This document shows, one piece after another, positions 17,791 through 27,700 of a DNA stretch of 64,000 nucleotides. The notes beneath the pieces are model-generated. The model was not told the DNA's origin and did no database searches. It saw only the letters and a list, made by a program, of their open reading frames with translations. Where the stretch lies: positions 1 through 64,000 of the forward strand of contig NZ_JOIR01000042.1 in NCBI RefSeq assembly GCF_000720115.1. Direction: 5' to 3'. A program made the translations under genes and the position numbers. This stretch comes from Streptomyces sp. NRRL F-2580 (GTDB taxonomy: Bacteria; Actinomycetota; Actinomycetes; Streptomycetales; Streptomycetaceae). Within the stretch, counting starts at the first letter, position 1. Each line of letters opens with the position of its first letter.

Positions 17791-18277
17791 CCATTTCCAG
17801 CGACCCCGAGGCCCTCGATTCCGATGCGTCACACGCCTGCCCGGAACACAGTGTCCGGTCGCTTCATCGCTGGACTCCTCTCAGAGCACGTACATGGCTG
17901 GGCGTGCCATCTGGGGGCTCGCAGCCGGGCAGTTCGTGGAGACTGGGATGGGTCGCTTGGGAGGCCGGTGCTCATCCGTTTCGGTGGTGATGGTCTGCGG
18001 GGAAGTGTCAGTTGACCATCGTCATCTGAGTGTCAGTGGCGCAGGCTCAACGACCTGGGGGTTGCCACTGACAGTGACTGCTCACCTGTTGCTGACGTGG
18101 ATGACGAAACGCCGTGTCATTCTCATGCCGACCACCAGAATCACCCGCCGACAGTCCCGCCGGGCCAGCCAGCCGCCCTCCCGCGAACACACACGCGACT
18201 GACCGCGGTCACACCCGTGGCACCTTCGCAGCCGTCCAGTAGCTTGGCCTGTCACTGGGCAGCGGCAGACTACGCGC
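17791..18277. other. Intergenic stretch without a supported gene
   Basis: About 490 bases upstream of the Imm21-like gene. One plus-strand frame (17894-18202) is open but has no ribosome site or recognisable pattern. The promoter of the next gene is probably in the last 100 bases. Nothing else seen. Confidence 0.4.
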
Positions 18278-18880
18278 ATGAGTAACAGCGACAACGCTAT
18301 CCGCCACAGGCTTGGTCTGGCCTGGGTGCCGTCCATGGGTGGGCCGCTGATCGTCGTCCCGGTGTCTGCCCTGCACCAGTGGGGCGGCTGCACCGAGGGC
18401 GGTGTGATCGTCGGCGGCACCGACCAGCCGGACGACTACGACCGGGCCTGCGCGGTTGAGGAGTACGCCGAAGTGATCGGCCTGGGCGACACCCGCACTG
18501 CGTCCGTGCTGGTGCTGGGCGACGAGCCCGCCACCACCTGCTACCTGCCCGAGCAGAGGATCTTCCTGCGGTGGCTCGCCGCCGACTCCGACGCGGAGTT
18601 GCTCGCCGCCGCCGAGGCCGTCCTGAGCGACCCGGCGACGCCGTGGGAGAAGTGCGGAGTCTGGGATACCGACGGCCCAGCTGTTCTCATGGACTCGGCC
18701 GAGGCAGGCGAGGATCTCGGCGTGCCCTACCCCGACGGCAGAGGCAAACCGGCCGAAGCCCCAGTTCCGGTGCCCGCAGGGCGATTCGAAGTCCGTGCGT
18801 TCCACAAGACCGGTGATTTCCCTTGGGTTGGCATAGTCCAACTCCTCCCGGCCGATGCTCAGCCGACAACTACTCCTTGA
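18278..18880 (+). CDS. Imm21-like immunity protein
   Basis: 200 residues from ATG 18278. The N-terminal half has the Imm21 pattern: LAWVPSMGGPLIVVP, W near 35, DDYDRACAVEEYAEVI, VLGDEPATTCY and IFLRWLAADSD. Imm21 proteins are predicted immunity proteins of polymorphic-toxin systems. No toxin gene is adjacent, so this may be an orphan immunity gene, as is common in streptomycetes. It ends FPWVGIVQLLP. No signal peptide or membrane segment. Confidence 0.7.
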   Translation: MSNSDNAIRHRLGLAWVPSMGGPLIVVPVSALHQWGGCTEGGVIVGGTDQPDDYDRACAVEEYAEVIGLGDTRTASVLVLGDEPATTCYLPEQRIFLRWLAADSDAELLAAAEAVLSDPATPWEKCGVWDTDGPAVLMDSAEAGEDLGVPYPDGRGKPAEAPVPVPAGRFEVRAFHKTGDFPWVGIVQLLPADAQPTTTP

Positions 18881-19082
18881 CTCCCACCGTCAGAACACGA
18901 GGAGTCGAACATCGCGCTGCCAGCACCGGCCCCTGACCGAGACTGCGGTTCGTTCTCGTCGAAGTTCATTTGATCCCCTGGCCTAACGCTACGTGGACCC
19001 GGACCACGTCGGCAGAGGAGCGCCACGGGGGATATGGATCAGGTACTCACGAGTTACCCCGTGAGTGGACTGGCACGACCGG

Positions 19083-19184
19083 CTACAACCACTCCGCCCC
19101 GAGACCCGCGAGGAGGTCGAGCTGCGCCTGGTCGAGTCGGCCGCGGCGGGCCTTCTGATGCAAAGTGATGGCTTGGTTCAGTTC
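19083..19184 (-). pseudogene. Helicase-associated (HA) domain relic
   Basis: Minus-strand frame LNQAITLHQKARRGRLDQAQ then LDLLAGLGAEWL and a stop. This is the end of an HA repeat as found in the C-terminal halves of large streptomycete helicases (compare NQKARRDRLDATQL in the relic at 20869-21702). It overlaps the 3' end of the next gene by 7 bases. Confidence 0.5.
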
Positions 19185-19633
19185 TGCTGGCCGGGCGAGC
19201 GTACGTAACTCACGTCGGATGGGTCTTGGGGGAGGAACCCTTTTGCGCCGTCCTCCAGCGAGAAGACCACGAGGTAGAGCTTGCACGGCTTGGCGGTAGC
19301 GGGCCCCTGATAGTCGAACCTGATCCCCGGCCTCTCGTCGGGGTAGGTATCGAAGACCCATGTCGCCGGCCCAGTGTAGGAACGACCTGCCGCGTCGGTG
19401 GATTGCCCGCAGTCCGGTCCGGGCCGCGTGATCCGTTCCAGGTCCGCAGAACCGTCCGCCCGAACCGTCAAGCGCCCGCCGTCCGAGCCTTGCCAGACCC
19501 CCGCCACATCAGCGATCGCGAGCCGGTCCTCCCGGTCGTTGCCCAGATAGATGAGGAGGGCGACCATCAACGCCAGGAACAGCGTTGTCACGCCCATGAA
19601 CCAACAGAGGATCCGCCGCCGGTCGGTACGCAC
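19178..19633 (-). CDS. Membrane-anchored protein with extracytoplasmic domain
   Basis: 151 residues. A short basic N-terminus (MRTDRRRILCW) precedes one strong membrane segment (GVTTLFLALMVALLIYLG). A beta-rich domain follows, with AGVWQGSDGGRLTVRADGSA near 45-65 and two cysteines (in GPDCGQ and AKPCKL) that could form a disulphide outside the cell. The GVW...G.L.....G pattern is a common feature of small secreted streptomycete proteins of unknown role. The gene appears complete. Confidence 0.65.
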   Translation of the reverse strand: MRTDRRRILCWFMGVTTLFLALMVALLIYLGNDREDRLAIADVAGVWQGSDGGRLTVRADGSADLERITRPGPDCGQSTDAAGRSYTGPATWVFDTYPDERPGIRFDYQGPATAKPCKLYLVVFSLEDGAKGFLPQDPSDVSYVRSPGQQN

Positions 19634-19784
19634 TAGGTGCTCCTTCTCGTAACAGCCACCGCGGGACTGTGCCCCCGCAAAGCTGTTGAAGTCCGGGGTG
19701 CTGCACAGGGAGAGGAGGTTCCGCCCGCCAAGGTTGCTTGTCTGATGATCTTTCTGGCCCCGGACACCGGGCCAGGGTCGGGGC

Positions 19785-19862
19785 CAGCCCGCGCCGATAG
19801 GGCGTGCGTGGGTGAGGCCCGGTGCCCAGAGCGCTCTGGGGGCAGCAGTACCACCGGGCCGC
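19785..19862 (-). repeat. 78-bp hairpin repeat, copy 1
   Basis: Identical over 78 bases to 20883-20960. Inside it GGCCCGGTG pairs with CACCGGGCC and encloses the palindrome CCCAGAGCGCTCTGGG, so it can fold into a long hairpin. It lies 10 bases beyond the stop of an HA-domain relic, so it was probably that gene's terminator. Confidence 0.75.
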
Positions 19863-19872
19863 CCCCGACCTC

Positions 19873-19965
19873 CTACTGCGCCCAGTCGACGCCCAACGCC
19901 GCGAGGGCTGCCACAGCCCGGGGGCGTTTGGGTCTGCCTGGCCTTGCTTCTGCGTGATTGTGGGG
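19873..19965 (-). pseudogene. HA-domain relic, C-terminal end
   Basis: Two frames together give ITQKQGQ and AVAALAALGVDWAQ followed by TAG. This is the end of an HA repeat, homologous to AALAELGVDWA of the larger relic at 20869-21702. Only about 30 codons survive, with a frameshift. Confidence 0.45.
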
Positions 19966-20104
19966 ACGCCCGGGTGGGTGATCTCGGAGCCGGCCGTGAG
20001 GGCTAGGCTGCGTAGATCGGCTCTTCGGCGGGCTGATCGTCGAGGGATTGCAGAAGGTTCAGGGGAGTCGGCACGGTGAGAGGCCACGTTGCCCACTTCA
20101 TGGC

Positions 20105-20611
20105 CTAGCTGGCGTCGAAGGAGACCAGGGTGGTGCCGTCATCGGCGTGGCGTGCCGTCAGCGCGATGTCCGTGGCGCCCTCGTTGGAGCGGTCCAGACG
20201 GTCTCGCATCACGCCCACGCAGAGGTCGGCTTTGCAGGGGCCGAGGAGGAATGGATTCTCGTCCGGCGGCTTGCGGTCGGGGAAGGACTCGGCCACCCAG
20301 GCGTCGAGGTCGGCCTGTGGCATGCGGAAGGTGACCTGGAACGTTTCGTCCACTCCGTGCGACCGGCACCGCAGGTTCGTCGCTCCATCGGGGATTAGGG
20401 CCGGCAGGTAGGCGAAGGCGTCCTTGCAGGGCACTCCGTAGTCATCCTGGAACACCGCCAGGAGGACCCCTCCGACGGTCCAGACGATGGACAGGGCCAG
20501 CCACGCGACCCACAGGACGAGTCCTCCCGCGAAGGCCAGGATTGCGTTCTCCGCCACCCTGAAGGCTCGGATGCGCAAAGGCATCAACGGCCGCTTCTCC
20601 GAAGTACTCAC
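20105..20611 (-). CDS. Membrane protein of unknown function
   Basis: 168 residues from GTG 20611. Residues 20-52 form one long or two short membrane segments (AILAFAGGLVLWVAWLALSI, VWTVGGVLLAVF). The remaining 115 residues are an outside domain with four cysteines (GVPCKDAF, LRCRSHG, GPCKADLCVG). That part, with ETFQVTFRMPQADLDAW and DRKPPDENPFLLG, resembles small streptomycete membrane proteins without assigned function. It stands alone between relics, with no operon partner. Confidence 0.65.
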   Translation of the reverse strand: MSTSEKRPLMPLRIRAFRVAENAILAFAGGLVLWVAWLALSIVWTVGGVLLAVFQDDYGVPCKDAFAYLPALIPDGATNLRCRSHGVDETFQVTFRMPQADLDAWVAESFPDRKPPDENPFLLGPCKADLCVGVMRDRLDRSNEGATDIALTARHADDGTTLVSFDAS

Positions 20612-20868
20612 GTGCCCCCGGCCGCTATTTCTTGAACGTGTTCAGGATGCAGCCTACCGGATGCTGGCCCGGTGCGCGTTAGCTGGAGGGCGGGGTTAGC
20701 CGCGGCCAGACGGACTCGCGCGAGGTTCGCGCGCACGGGCTGCGGAAGGCCGAGGCCGGGACCGGCAGCCGGAGTAGTCCGCCCGACACCGGGCCCGCAG
20801 ATGAACCCCCGGCGACGTGTCCGTCTCGTCACAGCGCACCCGGACGGCCCTCAACCCCGGACACGGGG

Positions 20869-21702
20869 CTAGGGCCGGGGCCCAGCCCGCGCCGATAGGG
20901 CGTGCGTGGGTGAGGCCCGGTGCCCAGAGCGCTCTGGGGGCAGCAGTACCACCGGGCCGCTCCCAACCCTCCTCGCCCAGTCGACGCCCAGCTCGGCGAG
21001 TGCTGCGAGCTGGGTGGCGTCGAGCCTGTCGCGGCGGGCTTTCTGATTGCCGATCCAGATCCCGGTGCGGTGTTCGGTGCCGTCGGGCAGCCGCTCGACG
21101 ACGGCGCGGCCCGGCAGGGCGCCTTCCCGCGCGATGTACTGCGCGAGGGCTTGGAGGCCCTTCTGGAAGGCTTCGCCGCCTGCGCGCGGCCCGGTGGCCG
21201 TGGCCGTCTTCGCCGCCGCTCTGCGGGCGCGTGGGGCCTTCTTCACGCCGAGTGTGGCGAGTCGGCGTTGCTGTTCTTCGTTGAGCTGGTCCCAGTTCCG
21301 GCGTTGCGAAGCGAGCCAGCGTCCGATGTCGTCGCCGTGCCGGGTCACTCCCGGCACGACCGCGGTCAGCCGCGCACCGCTCTCCAGGAGCTGGGTGAGG
21401 TAGGCGTAGTGGCGTTGCCAGTCGACTGTCCATCCCAGTGTCCCCGGGTTCCAGTTGGGGTCGATGGCGGCGAGCGCGGCGGCCCGCCGGCGGGCCCGGT
21501 CGGGGTCTTTGCCGAGTCCGGCGGGGCGGCGGATGTTCGTGAGCCACTGCCCGATCGCGATGTCGAGGATGGTGGCGCCCCGTGGAGCCGCGAGGGTTCC
21601 ATGGAGGGCGTAGTAGGCCCGCGCTGCGCCGAGGTTGGTCTCGAAGCTGGCGTCGGCGGTGTCCCAGACGATCCCGAGCTTCTCCAGCTCGGCTGTGAGT
21701 TC
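20869..21702 (-). pseudogene. Helicase-associated (HA) domain protein, N-terminal helicase lost
   Basis: The frame is open from a stop at 21703-21705 down to 20869 and encodes HA repeats: LTAELEKLGIVWDTADAS, IGQWLTNIRRPAGLGKDPDR, GRWLASQRRNWDQLNEEQQ and GIWIGNQKARRDRLDATQ. Such repeats follow the helicase core in large actinobacterial DEAD-box proteins, but the core is missing and a stop sits just upstream. The original stop after GVDWA is also lost, so the frame reads through the hairpin repeat. No good start exists; a GTG at 21357 is internal. Confidence 0.65.
20883..20960 (-). repeat. 78-bp hairpin repeat, copy 2
   Basis: Identical to 19785-19862 in the same orientation, 1,098 bases away. 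It sits at the 3' end of the HA-domain relic, whose frame now runs through it. Confidence 0.75.
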
Positions 21703-21710
21703 TCACTGAT

Positions 21711-22112
21711 GGTGAGGCGGTCTTGTGTCTCTGGCCTGGGGCGCTGCAGATGCACTGAGCGGTGTGGCAGATGTCTTCCTCTGCGAGGAACCTATCTGGC
21801 CTGCCATCTTGCATGTTGGTTGAGAATGCCGCAGATGTCATGAGAGTCCCCGGAGTGTGCAAGCCGGACTTGGGGTGAAGAGCTAACGTCCGTGCGCGGA
21901 CACGGCGAGAACTGACGCGGTGTCCTGCCCTTCAGGGTCGCTCGCTGGCACGCCAGCGACGCCGTAATTGCGTTCGCCGAGATCGAGGAGTGGAGAGTGC
22001 CGCACCCGGCGATCCTGTCGAGCGGGGTGTCCTCCTTCTGAGCAGGCCCTCCGCAGTGGGCTGAACGCCCGAGACGCCCAGCGCTGTCAGTCACCGGGCC
22101 TACGCTGAGCCC
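21711..22112. other. Intergenic stretch without a supported gene
   Basis: About 400 bases between the HA relic and the next plus-strand gene. No convincing frame, hairpin or repeat was found; it presumably contains the promoter of the gene at 22113. Confidence 0.45.
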
Positions 22113-23366
22113 ATGACGTCACCAACGGCTGCTCACGCCGTAACGAATCCACCGAAGAGCGTCCCGTCCGAGCGGGAATGGACCGACATCGTGGATCGGC
22201 TTCACGAACTGCTGCGACCCCTGGAATGGGCGGGCTTCGAGCTTCCAGAAGCGTGGGACAACGAGTTCGACCTCGAGGTGGGCGCGCTGCTGTACGCCGA
22301 TCTCTGGCGCGGTGACGGATGCGTTTCGGCCGAGTACCGGCCGCACGAGGGAGTGCTGGCCTTGCGGCCGTTCGACGACGTCACAGGGGATTACCCCGAC
22401 TCCTACTCTTTGCTGGAAGACCAGTTGGAGATCGATGTCGCGGCCTCAGACCCTGCGGCGGTGAGAGCCGTGAAGCAAGCCGCCGGTCAGGCGGGTCTGC
22501 TCGACGCCACCCACGTCCGCGTCGCTGACTCCACCCCGCAGCATGCCCAGGAGGACTTCGCGCTGCGGCGGATTCAGCGCATCTTCACGCCGGCATCCGA
22601 GTACCGCCAAATTCCGCTGCCCGACGTCTTGCGGGAAGTCAGCGAGAACCGCTGGCTGAGCACCTTCCTGGAGATGGTGGTGGGCATGGTCGGCCGGGAT
22701 GTCGCACCCGACGTCGTCCCGGACGCCGCCGCGCTGGGTATCGCCGCCTGGTGCTGGCGCAACAACACCGCCGTAGAGGACCACCACCTGGACACAGACG
22801 TGCTGATGGCGCGTACCAACATCGCCGTCACCCGCATCGTCCGGCAGCATGTGGACCCCGAAGAGGGCATCGACTGGGACGGTGTCGAGGGTGCCCTCAT
22901 GAACCCGCAATGGGCCCTGCCGGACGGCACCACCATCCGCTCCCTTTTCGGTAGCGGCTGGGCAGAGATCGCAGACACCGTCACAGCTGAACTCCACCGC
23001 TGGCGGGACACGGATCACGAACTCCTGGGCCCCTACACCACCCTCATCCTGATGACGATCGCAGGCTCCACCAGCTACACAGACTCCTGGTGGGGCCAGG
23101 GACGCTGGCACAGCATCTGCCGCCACATCGTCGTCGATGCCGTTGCCGCCGGTCTTCCCCTCCCCGCTCCCTACGATCAGCGCGGCGTCGAGCCTTTCCT
23201 CGCTGACCTCGATGACCCGGACTTCCTGACAGACGACGCCCTGGACTGGATCATCGACCTCCCCCAAGCCGGCATCGACGGCCCCCGCGGGCTACGATTC
23301 ACCACCTTCACCAGACCACTGCACCGCCAGTGGGATCCCTTCTGGCTCTCAGCCGAGCAGGCTTGA
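22113..23366 (+). CDS. Unknown 417-residue protein at the edge of the defence island
   Basis: Soluble, acidic protein from ATG 22113. The first half has an Asp/Glu-rich segment (WDNEFDLEVGALLYADLWRG). The second half is helical, with FLEMVVGMVGRD, VRQHVDPEEGIDWDGVEGAL, WRDTDHELLGPYTTLILMTI and DSWWGQGRWHSICRHI. No signal peptide or nucleotide-binding loop. I recognise no family. It lies about 100 bases upstream of the DUF3800-type gene on the same strand, so the two may form one transcription unit. Confidence 0.75.
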   Translation: MTSPTAAHAVTNPPKSVPSEREWTDIVDRLHELLRPLEWAGFELPEAWDNEFDLEVGALLYADLWRGDGCVSAEYRPHEGVLALRPFDDVTGDYPDSYSLLEDQLEIDVAASDPAAVRAVKQAAGQAGLLDATHVRVADSTPQHAQEDFALRRIQRIFTPASEYRQIPLPDVLREVSENRWLSTFLEMVVGMVGRDVAPDVVPDAAALGIAAWCWRNNTAVEDHHLDTDVLMARTNIAVTRIVRQHVDPEEGIDWDGVEGALMNPQWALPDGTTIRSLFGSGWAEIADTVTAELHRWRDTDHELLGPYTTLILMTIAGSTSYTDSWWGQGRWHSICRHIVVDAVAAGLPLPAPYDQRGVEPFLADLDDPDFLTDDALDWIIDLPQAGIDGPRGLRFTTFTRPLHRQWDPFWLSAEQA

Positions 23367-23463
23367 AACCAACCCGCACGGGGCCGGGGACCGCGCTTGC
23401 GACCGCAGCGCGGCACCATGGCGACTGGAGCAGGGTCCGCCGATCAGAGACGACCGAACTCCG

Positions 23464-24654
23464 TTGCCAACGCCGGACGACCTGTCAGACGATTTCGCAG
23501 TGAACGATTCCTCCCGCCAGCCGAACCACGGCACCGGTCTGCTAGGACCGAACTTCGCTCGCCGCAACCGAGCGGATCCGACCACCAAGACCGAGGACCC
23601 CGGACGGTGGGTGGCCTTGGACGAATCAGGCTGGGACGGTGACCAGCTCTACGGCCGGCCCCGCAGCCGGTACCTGTCCATCGGAACGGTCGCCATCAGC
23701 GACGACGAGGCGGCACCGATCGTCGAGGAGATACGCACGGCGACGCGCCTGCAGGCAGCCGAGGTGAAGTTCTCCAAGGCATTCACAGGGCCACGCAACG
23801 GCCCGCGCCGATCCGTGCTGGCTGAGATGCTCGCACCCGGCGGCGTGCTGAACGACCGGTCATCGGTGTACCTGATCGACAAGCACTACTTCATCGTGGG
23901 CAAGCTGATCGACCTCTTCGTCGAAGAAAAGGAAACCAAGCAGGGGCGCGACATCCGCAACACCGACCGGGCCCGTCAGATGGCACGCGGCCTCTTTGCG
24001 GAAGGCCCTCGCGCTCTGGGACCGGAATTGTTCGGGCGCCTACTGTCCACCACCGTCGCCTTCGCGGCGGCGAAGAACCACGACCGGAACGTCACGGTCG
24101 ACGACTTCCACAACGTCGTCGAGGAAGCGTGGACGCGCTCCACCCGGCGCAAGGTCACCAACGCCCTGGCCGCCCTGCGAACGACGAAGAAAGAGGCAGA
24201 GGAGTACCTGCACGACGCCCACGGACCTGACGCGGTCCTTGGACTAGCGCTCGAACCGCTGATCCCTGCGACCGCTGCGATCATCGGAAACTGGTCCAGG
24301 AAGCTGGGGCGGGTCAACTTCCTCCTCGACGACCAACGCTCCATGACCGACACCAACCTGGACCTCATCGAGGACGAAGCACGCGGCCGCTCGCATCCCG
24401 AGTTCCGCTACCTCTCTCATGGAATCCATCTGGGTGAACTTTTGCGGGGGAGCTCCAAGGAGCACCCCTCGCTTCAGCTTGCGGACCTGGTCTCAGGAGC
24501 CGGATACGCCGTGGCCGAGCGCCACGATGGCCAGGCGAACCCGGCCGGCGACGACCTCTTCGAGGCAGTGGTGCCCCTGATCGACCCGGCGGGGCTGCTG
24601 TCACACGACGATCCGGGCCGGGTCGCCTATCCCGAGGCACGGGACGTCGGCTGA
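23464..24654 (+). CDS. DUF3800-type (RNase H-fold) nuclease-like protein
   Basis: About 396 residues from TTG 23464. DUF3800 hallmarks: the first acidic motif VALDESGWDG (D53), a downstream EVKFSKAF stretch, the strand LDDQR after a long helical insert, and a C-terminal HPSLQLADLVSGAGYAV with the last acidic residue. The fold is related to RNase H and retroviral integrases, and such proteins occur in defence and mobile regions. An insert of about 130 residues (EEAWTRSTRRKVTNALAALR) is longer than usual. It is convergent with the large helicase, with a 78-base gap. Confidence 0.75.
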   Translation: MPTPDDLSDDFAVNDSSRQPNHGTGLLGPNFARRNRADPTTKTEDPGRWVALDESGWDGDQLYGRPRSRYLSIGTVAISDDEAAPIVEEIRTATRLQAAEVKFSKAFTGPRNGPRRSVLAEMLAPGGVLNDRSSVYLIDKHYFIVGKLIDLFVEEKETKQGRDIRNTDRARQMARGLFAEGPRALGPELFGRLLSTTVAFAAAKNHDRNVTVDDFHNVVEEAWTRSTRRKVTNALAALRTTKKEAEEYLHDAHGPDAVLGLALEPLIPATAAIIGNWSRKLGRVNFLLDDQRSMTDTNLDLIEDEARGRSHPEFRYLSHGIHLGELLRGSSKEHPSLQLADLVSGAGYAVAERHDGQANPAGDDLFEAVVPLIDPAGLLSHDDPGRVAYPEARDVG

Positions 24655-24732
24655 GGCGGCCAGCGGTCACCCGACTGCAGCCGGTCCGAGCCGCGCAGCA
24701 GCCCGGGGCGTCCTGCGGCCGCGCTGTCTGCG

Positions 24733-27700
24733 CTACTGGCTGCAGTAGACAGTGAAGTCGCCGGCGGTGGTGTCCCGAACGTACTTGTCCACACCGGCAA
24801 GGAGGAGCAGCTGGTCATCGGTGGCCCGGCCCGCTTGGAGGCCGGGTTGGGCGATGACCGTGTGGAAGCGGGGGTTCAGCATGTGGGCCTGCTCGCGGAT
24901 CGCGAACAGCTTCGTGGCATCTCCCACGTCGTATGGGGAGACTCCGTTGTTGCGCCGGGTGTACTTCCCGGCGCGGTCGTGCAGATGCGCCAAGAGCTGC
25001 TGCACTGCTCCTCGCCGCCACTTGGCGCCCCGCATGGCCTGGCCGCATACCTCGTACAGGTCTTTCACCCGCTTGCCTGCGTTCTGTTTCGAGTACTTGC
25101 AGTGTACGAGCGTCACGTCTAGGTACGTTCCGTCGACCGTGAGACCGACGAGATCCGCTGCCTCTCCCGAGCCGTCGTCGTCTATGAGAACGTCGAACGT
25201 ATCGGTGGCCTGCAGGTGGGCCGAAACATAGTACTGGATTGAGTCGACGAGTCGCTCAGCGCGCTGGGACTCTTTGGTGAAGTCCACTCCGGCCCAGTCC
25301 AGTGCTGTCAGCAGATTTGGGTCGAAAGGGCGGCGCTCGTAGCTGGGGTTGATGAGCTTGCCGTTGTCGTCGATGAGACGGTCACCCTCGAGAAACAGGT
25401 CGGGCTTGTTTGCGTTCAGCCATTCCTCCAGCGGCTTCGGCTTCGCGTTCGGGCCTCTCGAGGCGACAACGGCGTCCTGCTCGCGCGGACGGTAGACGAG
25501 CCCCTTGTCCTCGTAGGAGGCCTGGTAGGGCACACGCCAGTCCTTAGTCGTCAAAGAGAAGAGGAACGGGCCCGCAGGGGCGTAGTCGTCCACCTCGAAG
25601 TCGATGTCCGTGATCGGGTAGCTTCGCTGGTCGTAGGTGACCATAAGCCTGTCCCGTGCACCCGTGTAGACCTGCCAAGGCCACTGCACCCCCAGCAGGA
25701 CATGGGGCGGCCGCTCGGTCAGGTCCTGGGGGATGATGAACCCGTCGAAGACCCTCTCCAGATTGATCGTGCTGTCGAGGAGCTTCGTGCCCTGTCGGTT
25801 GCACCAGTCCGTCCACGCCTTCAGGCTCGGCGCGGTGGTGGGGGACCAGAACCGACCCGAGGCCGCAGCACTGATCGAAACACTCTCACCGTTGTCGAAG
25901 CCGGACGCGGCGATATGGGTCTGGCTCTTGTGCTCCTGGGCAGTGTCGAACCCTTTCGAAACGTCGCTTCCCACGTGCATCGAGAAACGAGTGAAATAGG
26001 TCCGGGAGTCCTTCAGCCCGACGTTCGTGGGGACAAGACGGTCCACGCCGGCGAGAACCCGGTACGTACGGGCTCCGTTGATGAGTTCATAGCCCTCGCC
26101 GAGGACCGCCTCAGCGAGATCCTTGTACACGCTCGACTTCTCCGAGCCGTGGATATACAGCACCCGTCGCGTGGTATCGAAGTACAGCACGACCAACTCG
26201 TAGACGACCTGCTCCAGTTCCTGAGGGGCACCCCAGCGCACCGGCGTACGACGCTCAACGACAAACCATGCGACGGGGAGGTTCTCGCCGCCCAGGGCGA
26301 TGGCGTCGTCAAGGACACGTTCGCTGCCACGGAACAGGGTGAGTGCTGCCTCTGGAGTCCACTCAGAGGTGGCCGCACGGTATGCGATGGCACTCATCTT
26401 CGGTTCCAGCACGCTGACGGCGACCTCTTCCGGAGCGCCGTCGAACGTGGCGTCGAAGGCTTCGTTCTCCTCAGCGGTGACGGTCGCGTGGTCGGTCAAA
26501 TCGCGTAGCAGCAGGTTCCAGTCGGCGTCCTCCCGAAGCAGCTGGCGCAGTGGCGATGTGCCGTTGTGGGGCTCCTGGGCGACGAACACGGTGGCCTCGC
26601 CCAGCCCGTCTGCGGTGCGGGTGAACCGGCCGATGAACTGAATCATCGGACCGAGGCTCTTGCGTGCCGTGTGCATGGCTGCGATCTTCAGCGCGGGCTC
26701 GTCGAAGCCCTCGCCGAGCATGTCGACGCAGACGATGATGCGGCAGGTGCGGTCCTTGAGCGCAGCCACGGCCGCCTTGCGACGGGCCACACCAATGTCC
26801 TGGTGCACCACAGTGGGAGCGAACTCGGGGGCGAGCCGCCGGTAGATCTTCACGATCTCCTCGGCAGAGGGAATGTTCCCAGCGCGGGCCATAAGCAGAT
26901 GATCGAAACCCGCGTCCCGGTCGCCCCGCAGCTGCTCGACTGCGTGTGCGGCCAGCTCTTCGTCGACATCCTGCAGTCCGAGAACGGCCCGGTAGGTGAT
27001 CCGCCGGAAGTAGCCGTCCCGCTGGGCCTCGCGCAACGGGAACCGGAAGATGATCCGTCCGGGAAGCCTGCGCCCGTCTTCCCGGAAGGGCGTGGCAGTG
27101 AACAGCAGCACCTGCCGGTCGGAGAACTCGTCGATGACGCTTGCCCAGGTGACAGCAGGAGCGTGATGGGCCTCGTCCACGATCAGATGCGAGAACGAAC
27201 CCAGCAGCGCGGCCCTCACCTGCGGCGTGGACCGGTTCAGGATGTTGGGGGTGGTCACGACGACATTGCATGCCCGAGCGAACCGCTCCGCCTCGGCCGG
27301 GTCCTTGAAACCACGCTCGAGCCGGCCCACGCTCGGCCGCAGCGCGCTGGCGGCCACGATCCGCTCCTGCTGCAGGATCCCGAGCGTCTCGAACTTCCCC
27401 GCGATCTGATCCCTCAGGGCCGCACTAGGCACCAGCACCAGCAGCCGTTCAGGCCGGGCGGCGACAAGCAGAGCGAGCATCGTCTCCGTCTTGCCTGTTC
27501 CGGTAGGCATCACCACGATGCCCGGTTCCCCCAGCCCCGACGCCCAGTGCCCCATGACCGCATGCAGCGCACCGACCTGCGGGCGACGCAAACTGTACGG
27601 CTCGTCTTGGTGGCGGAAACCGATGGCACCCCTGTAGGACTCGACGACCGTCCCCGGGGCATGCGCCTGCAGGCTCCCGCGCCAGACAACGTCACCATCT

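Larger units (their letters stand above)
19634..20104. other. Stretch holding an HA-domain relic and a hairpin repeat
   Basis: Contains the relic at 19873-19965 and one copy of the 78-bp repeat at 19785-19862. The remaining bases (19634-19784 and 19966-20104) show no supportable gene. Confidence 0.45.
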
